A model generated the notes under the pieces. That model worked only from the letters and a program-made list of their open reading frames with translations, was not told the DNA's origin and ran no database searches. Both the position numbers and the translations under genes were made by a program. 64,000 bases of DNA from Lachnospiraceae bacterium. Lineage in GTDB: Bacteria > Bacillota > Clostridia > Lachnospirales > Lachnospiraceae. The DNA lies in NCBI GenBank assembly GCA_017449075.1, contig JAFSKG010000013.1, forward strand, positions 1 through 64,000. The letters are read 5' to 3'. Below are positions 44,963-52,583 of the stretch, piece after piece. Position 1 is the first letter of the stretch. Every line of letters starts with the position of its first letter.

Positions 44963-46643
44963 TAATATTAATTATCTTAAAAAAGTTTTCTCTTTCCTGT
45001 GTCAATTTCCATGCTGCAGTTCCTGCCAAATCCATTTTTTTAATCTCGTGAACTTTATAAGCAAGGCTCAAATCATCTTCCATCCAACATTCTACAAGAC
45101 TTCCCTCTTGCGTAGTTTTCACTCCATAATTTTGGCATGTTGTCTCATCAAATGTGAACTTCAATCCTTGGGTTAATGCTGCACTTTCCATAGCCTGTGA
45201 TGCACCAGCAATAGATGTCACTTTTCCCTCAGTAGTTGTAGTCCATATTCTTGTATAATATGGTAAACCGATTATTAGTTTGTCCTTATCAACATTTGTA
45301 AGTGAAAGATTTATGCCATCTTTTACATAATTGATAGAAGAAACTGAGCCGGCTTCTTTGCTTCCAGAATAATGCTCATCATAGCACATTATAATGACAT
45401 AGTCACAAAAATCATTATATTCTTTTAAATCATATTGCTTATTGAAACCATAAGGCACATATGTATCTATACTTAAGATGCATCCGATCTTTGTCAATTC
45501 AATAGAAAGTTCTCTTACAAATTCAGTATAGTCTTCACCGGCGTCATATGAAAGTTGTTCAATATCGAGATTAATACCATCAAGACTATTTACTGCAACT
45601 TCTCTCAAAATCTTATCTATCATTTTTCTTCGAGTCAATGTGTTTGAAAATATTGCTTTTTCATCTACATCTTCTAAATCAAAATTATTTATAGTTGCCC
45701 AAACAGATAACTTCTTTCCGTGGCAATACTGAGAGTATGCGTCATTTGCTATTGATCTTATATCACCATCATTATTCCTAATGACATACCAAGTCGGCGC
45801 TATAACATTCATATTTTTTGCATTTTTAAGAAGCTCCGGCAACTTACTTGCTGAATAATTTGACAGCACTTGGTGGAAACCGATACAAGGTTTTTTGTCC
45901 AACTTTGTGCCTTTTCTCACTATCTCTATATAATCGCTAATCGGGATTCTCTCAGTCTCTTTATTTACTTTATTTTTTCTGATATAACCTATATACCCAT
46001 CAGCTGTTTTGACCTTAATCCACTTAGTCATCTTTTCAAGTACTTTAACTTCTTCGCCCTTCTTCAAATCAGTAATGACAGGACTTTTATTGCCACCTTG
46101 AAGTCTTGCTGACTCTCTACTTTTGAGATATGCTATAGTTTCTTTATCCCAATCCGTATATATGTACACCCTTTTATTTTCATCATCAAGATATGAGTCA
46201 TATCTCATATTAGTATAGTCTTTCACATAGTCAATCAATAAATATGGTTCATCTTTAAAAATAATATGAGGGGCATTCCCAATCTGATGTATGTCAGTAT
46301 CTCCAGAAACTCTTATCTCATCTGGTATACAATACAATATTTTATTTATATCTCTTGCAAAATAAAACCTATTATTAATAAAAGCTTTTACGAATGAAAG
46401 CGGAATATACACTGTACCATGTTGCATGATTGCCTTATGTTTTATATCACTATCATAATGATTTTGCAAATTATCATTTAAATAAATTGCAACCTCATCA
46501 CCAGTTGCACCTATATATTTTGCGAGGTCCGCCCTTTCTTTAGTAAATGAATACCTTTGATACGCTTTATAACTAGCAAATATAAAAAACAAAATAACAA
46601 CGAACCATACAAACTTTGATAAAATTTTACCTTTTTTTCTCAT
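44955..46643 (-). CDS. Membrane-anchored glycoside hydrolase 18 with SH3 domain
   Basis: The 562-residue protein has an N-terminal membrane segment (residues 11-24), a domain resembling the copper amine oxidase N-terminal fold (about 45-165), a bacterial SH3 domain (about 185-230) and a GH18 barrel (about 250-560) with the catalytic DGINLDIE at 355-362, where Glu362 is the acid. Related proteins cut peptidoglycan or chitin-like glycans; a spore cortex or wall role is plausible. Coupled to its neighbours by overlaps of 8 bp and one base. Confidence 0.87.
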   Translation of the reverse strand: MRKKGKILSKFVWFVVILFFIFASYKAYQRYSFTKERADLAKYIGATGDEVAIYLNDNLQNHYDSDIKHKAIMQHGTVYIPLSFVKAFINNRFYFARDINKILYCIPDEIRVSGDTDIHQIGNAPHIIFKDEPYLLIDYVKDYTNMRYDSYLDDENKRVYIYTDWDKETIAYLKSRESARLQGGNKSPVITDLKKGEEVKVLEKMTKWIKVKTADGYIGYIRKNKVNKETERIPISDYIEIVRKGTKLDKKPCIGFHQVLSNYSASKLPELLKNAKNMNVIAPTWYVIRNNDGDIRSIANDAYSQYCHGKKLSVWATINNFDLEDVDEKAIFSNTLTRRKMIDKILREVAVNSLDGINLDIEQLSYDAGEDYTEFVRELSIELTKIGCILSIDTYVPYGFNKQYDLKEYNDFCDYVIIMCYDEHYSGSKEAGSVSSINYVKDGINLSLTNVDKDKLIIGLPYYTRIWTTTTEGKVTSIAGASQAMESAALTQGLKFTFDETTCQNYGVKTTQEGSLVECWMEDDLSLAYKVHEIKKMDLAGTAAWKLTQERENFFKIININE

Positions 46644-47941
46644 TATTTACTTATCTCTAATGCTCTATATACTAGTCTACCATTACAAATAGTATACTTA
46701 ACTTTTCCAAGAAGCGTCATACCTATAAGAGGTGAATTATGTGATTTTGAAACTATACTCTCCTCTTCAAATTTCCATTTTTCATTTGGGTCAAATATAG
46801 TTATATTAGCTTTCTTTCCTTCAGTTATACTACCAACTCCTTCTTTATCTAAATCAAATACTTTTGCAGGATTAAAACTAATCTTTTCAATTACATCTTT
46901 CCAAGTAAGGTAACCCTCTTCTACTAGTGCGAGTCCACAGATTCCAAGAACAGTTTCAAGTCCTATGGCACCAGACAAAGCATCTTTTAATTTTTCATTT
47001 TTTTCTTTTTGCTCTATAGGCACGTGGTTACTTGATATGACATCTATAATTCCCTTTTTAAGTGCTTGACAAAGATTAACCCTATCAGATTCAGATCTAA
47101 GTGCTGGAATAACTTTTGCATTTGTTCCGTACTTATCAAGCGCCTTGTCAGTTAATATAAGGTTAAGAGCTGGTACTTCTGCATATACATCAAGTTTTTC
47201 TTCCTTTGCTTCTTCAACAAGTTTTATTGACTCAGTAGATGTAATATAAGCTAAATCAAGTTTTACTCCAGTCATCTTTGCAAGTGCTAAATTATCTTTT
47301 AAGTCATTAGCCTCTGCATCTACTGGTGTAGGATTTTTAATTTTTAGTTTTTTAGCGGTTGCACCATCGATTATACCTTTAGCATACTTATCATCAGTTG
47401 CACCACTAAATACAGAAATAGTCTTATTCTTTGACTTAAGTATTGTCATAACTTTTGCCAGTAAATTTTTATTCTCAATTGCCTTAAGCCCATCATAAAA
47501 TGCAAATGCTCCATGGCTGTGTAAGAAATTGATATCAGCGGCTTCAAACCCAAGTCTATCTTCAGAAATTGAAGCTGATGCATAAATGTTTGTAGGCATA
47601 ATGCTTGCATATCTTATGATATAATCAATTACATTACACTCTGAAGGTGCAGGCTTATTATCCACTCCAAGTACAACATGAGTGTATCCCCCCTTTGCAG
47701 CACTTAAAGAACCAGACTTAAGATCTTCTCTATCAGTTGCACCAGGATCACAAAAGTTGGCATGTAAGTCAACAAATCCTGGAGAAACAATCAATCCTTT
47801 TGCATCTATAATATAATTTGCTTCCTCATCAATTTTCTTCTTAACAAGTTTAACTATTGAGTTTTCAATAAGTATATCACTCTTTTCTTTTATAGAGTTG
47901 GCAGGATCAATAACCATTCCATTTTTAATCAATGCTCTCAT
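46643..47941 (-). CDS. Dihydroorotase-like protein without metal ligands
   Basis: The 432-residue protein aligns from end to end with type I dihydroorotase: VSPGFVDLH, SGSLSAAKGGYTHV, SGAIGLETVLG and the C-terminal SITEGKKANITIFDP. The catalytic residues are lost: the HxH motif reads HAN (60-62), the following Arg is Cys64, EVTPHH reads EVPALN, HVCHIST reads DLAYITS and TDHAPH reads SNHVPI. It probably cannot bind zinc or act on dihydroorotate. In other bacteria inactive homologues support aspartate carbamoyltransferase; no pyrimidine gene is near it here. Confidence 0.85.
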   Translation of the reverse strand: MRALIKNGMVIDPANSIKEKSDILIENSIVKLVKKKIDEEANYIIDAKGLIVSPGFVDLHANFCDPGATDREDLKSGSLSAAKGGYTHVVLGVDNKPAPSECNVIDYIIRYASIMPTNIYASASISEDRLGFEAADINFLHSHGAFAFYDGLKAIENKNLLAKVMTILKSKNKTISVFSGATDDKYAKGIIDGATAKKLKIKNPTPVDAEANDLKDNLALAKMTGVKLDLAYITSTESIKLVEEAKEEKLDVYAEVPALNLILTDKALDKYGTNAKVIPALRSESDRVNLCQALKKGIIDVISSNHVPIEQKEKNEKLKDALSGAIGLETVLGICGLALVEEGYLTWKDVIEKISFNPAKVFDLDKEGVGSITEGKKANITIFDPNEKWKFEEESIVSKSHNSPLIGMTLLGKVKYTICNGRLVYRALEISK

Positions 47942-47942
47942 A

Positions 47943-49145
47943 CTATTTATCTTTATCTTCCTCGTAATCTACAACATTACAATGTTTAATTGCTTGCAAT
48001 AATGCATTTTCTTGTTCAACGGCAGATTTAAGATTTTCATAACCCATAAACTTCTTATAATCATCATAAGTCACATCATTACCATAACCCATAGATGCTG
48101 CAAAATTTGAAAACCACTTTTTCACATCATCTTCTGTAACATTACTTGGAAATCTCTTAAGTAATTCATCTATAAGCATAGTAGCTTGCACTGCTTGAGG
48201 CACTGCACTCTTTATCTCATCATACGCGTCCTTTACACTCATACCATTTGACGTAATCATATTAGCAAATGTAGAACCACTTTGAGCTGCTTGTCTATTG
48301 TATTCTGACATCATAAGAGAAAACTGCCAAGCAAGTGCCTCTTCAGTTGGATTAAACTTAGTATTCTCAAAAAGATAATCTGTTAATTGATATATAAGAT
48401 TTTGATTATTTAAAAACTCATTTCTCGTTTCAATTCTTCTCTTGATTTCCTCTTTGTATTGTTCTACAGTTACAGAGTTTTCTTTTGTATGCTTTTTTAC
48501 AAATTCTTCATCAATTTCAGGAGTCTTTGCTTCCTCTATTGACTTAATAGTAACTTCGAATTTTGCATCTTTTCCCGCAAGTGATGGGTCATAGTTTTCT
48601 GGGAATTTTATATCAAAACTGAATCTTTTTCCTGCACTATGTCCAGCGACCTTCTCTTCAAAACCAGGTATAAAATCACCAGAACCTAATACCAACTCAT
48701 AATCATTTCCAGAACCACCTTGAAGTTCTTCTCCACCTACATAGCCTTTAAAGTCAATTATTACTTTATCTGTCATCTTTGCTTCACGCCTTACTTTTAC
48801 TGGGCTATAAGTAATTTCTTTATCTCTTTCCTTCTCAAGTTCAGCTTCTATCTTCGCGCTATCAATCTCTTCTTTTTTATTATTTTCAAGTTTTATCGTG
48901 GCGAGATCTGGCATCTCAACAGTTCCCATATTTTCAGGCTTATCTACAACTGTAACTTTTTCCAACATACTAGCAAGTAGTGCATCAGACATAGATGCCT
49001 TATCAAAATAGTACCCTGACTTTACAAATATCTCAGGATATTCAACTCCATTTAGCGGCATTGTGCCAGAAGATTTTTGTTGTTGACAAGCCGCCAAAGC
49101 CAAAACTAAAAGTAAACTAATTTTAGAAAAAATTTTTTTATTCAT
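47943..49145 (-). CDS. Trigger-factor-like peptidyl-prolyl isomerase lipoprotein
   Basis: The 400-residue protein has a lipoprotein signal with Cys20 in LALAAC. An FKBP-like domain follows (about 125-215: ITYSPVKVRREAKMTDKVII, then GYVGGEELQGGSGNDYELVL and GKDAKFEVTIKSIEE), then a helical region like the C-terminal domain of trigger factor. Ordinary trigger factor is cytoplasmic and has a ribosome-binding N-terminus; here this is replaced by a lipid anchor. It may fold exported proteins at the outside. It is one base from the dihydroorotase-like gene. Confidence 0.85.
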   Translation of the reverse strand: MNKKIFSKISLLLVLALAACQQQKSSGTMPLNGVEYPEIFVKSGYYFDKASMSDALLASMLEKVTVVDKPENMGTVEMPDLATIKLENNKKEEIDSAKIEAELEKERDKEITYSPVKVRREAKMTDKVIIDFKGYVGGEELQGGSGNDYELVLGSGDFIPGFEEKVAGHSAGKRFSFDIKFPENYDPSLAGKDAKFEVTIKSIEEAKTPEIDEEFVKKHTKENSVTVEQYKEEIKRRIETRNEFLNNQNLIYQLTDYLFENTKFNPTEEALAWQFSLMMSEYNRQAAQSGSTFANMITSNGMSVKDAYDEIKSAVPQAVQATMLIDELLKRFPSNVTEDDVKKWFSNFAASMGYGNDVTYDDYKKFMGYENLKSAVEQENALLQAIKHCNVVDYEEDKDK

Positions 49146-49154
49146 TTTGTTCTC

Positions 49155-50543
49155 CTAATCATTTAATAAAAATGCTTTATATGCTAAATATGTATGATAC
49201 ACATCAAGTTTTGCAGTAACCTCATAAGGCGAATGCATAGATAGTACAGCAACCCCAAGATCTACTACGTCAATATTTCTTTGGCTTATATATTTTGCTA
49301 TGGTTCCACCACCACCTATATCAACTTTTCCAAGTTCTCCAATTTGCCATATTACCTTTCTATCATCCATAAGCTTTATTACTTTTGCCATAGTCTCTGC
49401 AGATGCATCATTTGATCCTGACTTACCTGCATGGCCTGTATACTTTGTGAGCACTACACCATGATTTATTTGAGAAGAATTTCTCTTTTCAAAAACATCT
49501 GCAAATGTTGGGTCATATGCTGAGTTCACATCACTGGATAGACAAATAGAATTCTTATAACAGTCTCTAACTTTTACACCAGCTAAATCAGCTAAATCTT
49601 CCATAATATCAAAGAGATATTCAGAAACCATACCTGTGTTGCCTTCACTTCCTATCTCTTCCTTATCAGTAAATACAGTGATACTTGTCTTTTGAGGGTT
49701 TACATTTTCAATCTCTGCTATTAGCGCTGGATAGGCACAAACTTTATCATCCTGCCCATAGGCAGCAATCATCGATCTATCAAATCCAATATCTACTGCT
49801 GTATTTGCAGGTACAAATTCTATCTCTGCTCTTGCAAAATCTCTCTCTTTAATCTTAAATGTATCGTATAAAATTTTTAGAGTATTTTCTTTTACAGCAT
49901 TCTTAATTTCATCATCTAAATCAACAACCGGTATGCTGCCAATTACAATATTTAACTCTTCACCCTTTATGCCATCTTTTAAACTTCTCTTATCTTGTTC
50001 ATAGGCAAGGTGTGGCAATAAATCAGTTATTATAAACTTTGGCTCATTATCTTTTTCACCTATACATATGTCTATGTAAGTTCCATCCTCTCTAAAAATT
50101 CTTCCGTGCATAGAAAGAGGAATTGTAGGCCATTGATATTTTTTTATGCCGCCATAATAATGCGTCTTAAAATATGCTATGTCATCACTTTCGTATACTG
50201 GATTTGGTTTCAAATCAAGTCTTGGTGAATCAATATGTGATACTACAAAATTTACGCCCTTATCTAAACTCTCTTTTCCTATAGTTATTAATACTATTGA
50301 TTTCCCTCTATTGTTTACATAGAGTTTATTGCCTGGCTTTAAAGATTTTATCTCACTATTAAATTCTTTATAACCATTATCCTTTATAGTATCAAGTATG
50401 GTATCGACACACTCTCTCTCCGTCTTTGAAGAATTCATGAATTTCTTATAGCCTTCACAAAAATTAAAAGCAGCGTCAATACAATTTTTATCAACCTTTA
50501 CAATATGCTCATACTCACTTGCATACTCACTTTTTTTTGCCAT
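49155..50543 (-). CDS. M18 family aminopeptidase
   Basis: The 462-residue protein is a zinc aminopeptidase of family M18. Visible motifs are SHIDSPRLDLKP with the first metal His, YGQDDKVCAYPAL, DKEEIGSEGNTG with the catalytic Glu pair, and HAGKSGSNDASAE with the last ligand. It trims N-terminal acidic or other residues from peptides in the cytoplasm. The length and motif order are usual. A 9-bp gap separates it from lepB. Confidence 0.9.
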   Translation of the reverse strand: MAKKSEYASEYEHIVKVDKNCIDAAFNFCEGYKKFMNSSKTERECVDTILDTIKDNGYKEFNSEIKSLKPGNKLYVNNRGKSIVLITIGKESLDKGVNFVVSHIDSPRLDLKPNPVYESDDIAYFKTHYYGGIKKYQWPTIPLSMHGRIFREDGTYIDICIGEKDNEPKFIITDLLPHLAYEQDKRSLKDGIKGEELNIVIGSIPVVDLDDEIKNAVKENTLKILYDTFKIKERDFARAEIEFVPANTAVDIGFDRSMIAAYGQDDKVCAYPALIAEIENVNPQKTSITVFTDKEEIGSEGNTGMVSEYLFDIMEDLADLAGVKVRDCYKNSICLSSDVNSAYDPTFADVFEKRNSSQINHGVVLTKYTGHAGKSGSNDASAETMAKVIKLMDDRKVIWQIGELGKVDIGGGGTIAKYISQRNIDVVDLGVAVLSMHSPYEVTAKLDVYHTYLAYKAFLLND

Positions 50544-50552
50544 GATTCCCTC

Positions 50553-51236
50553 CTACTTAATTAATCCCACACGATTGAGCGGCCAATATATCACATAAGC
50601 CTTAGCTTCTATATCTTTAATGTTGATAAACTTGTTTGGCCAAAATCTTGCATCTTCAGAATTATTTCTATTATCTCCAAGTAAGAAATAACAATCTTCG
50701 GGCACAACAACATCTACTGGTCTAAAAAAATTATTCACAATCATTGGTTCATTGAGATAATCTTCCTCATACTTTTCACCATTTATATATACATGCCCAC
50801 AAGTCGCTTTAGTATCAGGATCAGAAAATTTTGTAACTCTAAACAGTTCTTGCTCAGCTGTATAATCTGCTTTTATCTCTATGTGTTCACCAGGTAGTCC
50901 TATAACTCTTTTTATAAAATGAACTTTTTTACTGCCCTTAGATTCCGTGCCGCAAAATGGACATTTTGCTTCGTCATTTTTTTGATACATCTTATGACAT
51001 TTTTTGCAATCAAAACCATAATCAAATATAACTACATCACCTCTTTTGGGTTTCACAAATTTATAGTTGAGTCTAAATCCAAAAAGCCTGCTTCCAACCG
51101 GTAGGTTTGACTCCATCGATGGTGTAGGTATATACGAGTTAGTTATAATGACATTATTTACAAAAAATGCCACTACAAAAGCAACGGCTATTATGCCGAT
51201 CCATTCAATAATTTCACTACGTAATGATTTCTTCAT
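50553..51236 (-). CDS. lepB: Signal peptidase I with zinc-ribbon insertion
   Basis: It removes signal peptides from exported proteins, such as the secreted family in this window. The 227-residue protein has one N-terminal membrane anchor, nucleophile Ser40 in PTPSMESNL, Lys109 in FIKRVIGLPG and LLGDNRNNSEDAR near the end. Between Ser and Lys lie four Cys in CKKC (77-80) and CPFC (92-95), the shape of a zinc ribbon. ATG is preceded by AAGG. Confidence 0.9.
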   Translation of the reverse strand: MKKSLRSEIIEWIGIIAVAFVVAFFVNNVIITNSYIPTPSMESNLPVGSRLFGFRLNYKFVKPKRGDVVIFDYGFDCKKCHKMYQKNDEAKCPFCGTESKGSKKVHFIKRVIGLPGEHIEIKADYTAEQELFRVTKFSDPDTKATCGHVYINGEKYEEDYLNEPMIVNNFFRPVDVVVPEDCYFLLGDNRNNSEDARFWPNKFINIKDIEAKAYVIYWPLNRVGLIK

Positions 51237-51245
51237 AACCTTATT

Positions 51246-51274
51246 ATTTTATCAAAAAAATACCGCTATGTAAA
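51246..51274 (-). promoter_or_regulatory. Promoter of lepB, overlapping a hairpin
   Basis: TTTACA (51269-51274) and TAAAAT (51246-51251) on the minus strand are 17 bp apart. The -35 box is in the loop of the hairpin at 51263-51285. Confidence 0.5.
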
Positions 51275-51285
51275 GAAAATAGCGG
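51262..51285. terminator. Hairpin upstream of lepB
   Basis: CCGCTA (51263-51268) pairs with TAGCGG (51280-51285). A T-run follows on both strands. It is the second of two hairpins after the ferredoxin gene and probably isolates lepB from it. Confidence 0.55.
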
Positions 51286-51295
51286 ATTTTTCTAC

Positions 51296-51324
51296 AAAAA
51301 AAGCCTTGATTTGACAAGGCTTTT
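51296..51324 (-). terminator. Terminator of the mecA-DUF1858-ferredoxin unit
   Basis: AAAGCCTTG (51300-51308) and CAAGGCTTT (51315-51323) form a strong stem; a run of T follows on the minus strand. Confidence 0.8.
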
Positions 51325-51327
51325 AAA

Positions 51328-51498
51328 CTATTCTGCTTTAATTGCTCCAGTTGGGCAAGAGCCTTCACATGCTGCACAGTCTACACAATCACTTGCGTTA
51401 ACTTCGTATTTTGTCTCTCCCTCTTTAATTGCTCCTGTAGGGCAAGCGCTTGCACAAGCTCCGCACTTAATGCATTCATCTGATATTTTGTGTGCCAT
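51328..51498 (-). CDS. 2[4Fe-4S] clostridial-type ferredoxin
   Basis: The 56-residue protein has two CxxCxxCxxxCP clusters: CIKCGACASACP and CVDCAACEGSCP. It is a low-potential electron carrier in anaerobic metabolism. AAGGAGG precedes the ATG at 51498. It lies 42 bp downstream of the DUF1858 gene and ends just before a terminator. Confidence 0.92.
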   Translation of the reverse strand: MAHKISDECIKCGACASACPTGAIKEGETKYEVNASDCVDCAACEGSCPTGAIKAE

Positions 51499-51540
51499 AA
51501 TATATTCCTCCTTATAAGTTATTTTTTTATAATTAATGTC

Positions 51541-51741
51541 TTACGCTATAGCAGCATTAATTTTATTTAGAAGTGGTTCTACATCAATCCCATGGACTGC
51601 ACAAGCTTCCTCAAGTGATTCCATAAGTGATGATGGGCAACCAACACAATGCATCCCCTCTGCCATCAAAATCGTAGCAATAGTTTCAGCATGCTCTGTA
51701 TCTAAAATATCTCCCATTAACATGTCTTTTGTAACTTTCAT
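51541..51741 (-). CDS. DUF1858 protein
   Basis: The 66-residue protein has the DUF1858 pattern, MGDILDTEHAETIATILMAE and then MHCVGCP with two Cys. Members are linked to redox and hybrid-cluster proteins; the CxxC may form a redox-active disulfide. AGGAGG lies upstream. It lies between mecA (11 bp) and the ferredoxin gene. Confidence 0.85.
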   Translation of the reverse strand: MKVTKDMLMGDILDTEHAETIATILMAEGMHCVGCPSSLMESLEEACAVHGIDVEPLLNKINAAIA

Positions 51742-51752
51742 ATTTTCCTCCT

Positions 51753-52484
51753 TTATAATCTGCTAAGTTTACTTACTGCATCTTCTTTTATAACAACTTT
51801 ATAATGTTCCTCGTAGTAAGCCTGGTTCATGCCAACTTTTCCTCTTATCCTTATACCATACTCTGCGAGTGAATTACAAGCTTTGTTGAAATCATCAATT
51901 GTTGTCTTTGGTACATTACCAGATATACTAAGAACTAAATAAAATTTTTTGTTCTTTTCATCTTTGTAAAATACGCTTACATAGTCATAACTATTTACAT
52001 TTCTACAAGCATCGCTTGCCTTATCAATTTCATCAAATTCAAATATAGCAATCTGGTCTGTCTCTTTTTTGAATTCAAGTTTCTCTACATTATTGACTTC
52101 ATTAATTCCTTTTGTATTTCCCTGCTTAAGTGCTTCTTCAAATTTATCTATAGTGTTCTCAAGCATCTGCATGATAGAGAATGGAACCTTGTCATTTTTC
52201 ATAGGTGTGAATCTTGAATATCTTGCATCAAGCTCATCAGGGTCATAAACTTTAGTAACTATGAGTTTCATAGCTCCATCTTTAAGTGGAACCGCTTCTA
52301 CGGCAAGTGGTGCATCAGCATTAAAACCTACCTCAGTTTTTGCAAGATTCATCATCTCGATTAGAAGGTCTTTTGCCTTTTCAGAACCATATGACAAATC
52401 ACTCATCTTAAGGTTACGATTCTTTAATTCTTCATCATTTATAATTAAGGCTATTGAATTTTCATTGATTTTCTCAATTTTCAT
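51753..52484 (-). CDS. mecA: Adaptor protein MecA
   Basis: MecA brings substrates to ClpCP in Bacillota. The 243-residue protein begins MKIEKINENSIALIINDEEL and ends with the MecA C-terminal domain (SLAEYGIRIRGKV). The start is placed at 52484 because all family members begin there; the frame is open to 52523. No good ribosome binding site is visible, and the -10 box is only 10 bp before it. Confidence 0.9.
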   Translation of the reverse strand: MKIEKINENSIALIINDEELKNRNLKMSDLSYGSEKAKDLLIEMMNLAKTEVGFNADAPLAVEAVPLKDGAMKLIVTKVYDPDELDARYSRFTPMKNDKVPFSIMQMLENTIDKFEEALKQGNTKGINEVNNVEKLEFKKETDQIAIFEFDEIDKASDACRNVNSYDYVSVFYKDEKNKKFYLVLSISGNVPKTTIDDFNKACNSLAEYGIRIRGKVGMNQAYYEEHYKVVIKEDAVSKLSRL

Positions 52485-52494
52485 AATCCGTAAT

Positions 52495-52523
52495 ATGATA
52501 CTACAAATTTCATTATTTTTCAA
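52495..52523 (-). promoter_or_regulatory. Promoter of mecA
   Basis: TTGAAA (52518-52523) and TATCAT (52495-52500) on the minus strand are 17 bp apart. The transcript would start within a few bases of the ATG at 52484. Confidence 0.55.
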
Positions 52524-52583
52524 GGATGGTATGCAAAAATGCTAAAAATTATATATCTAATAGGTATGATTTATGGCATTAAA

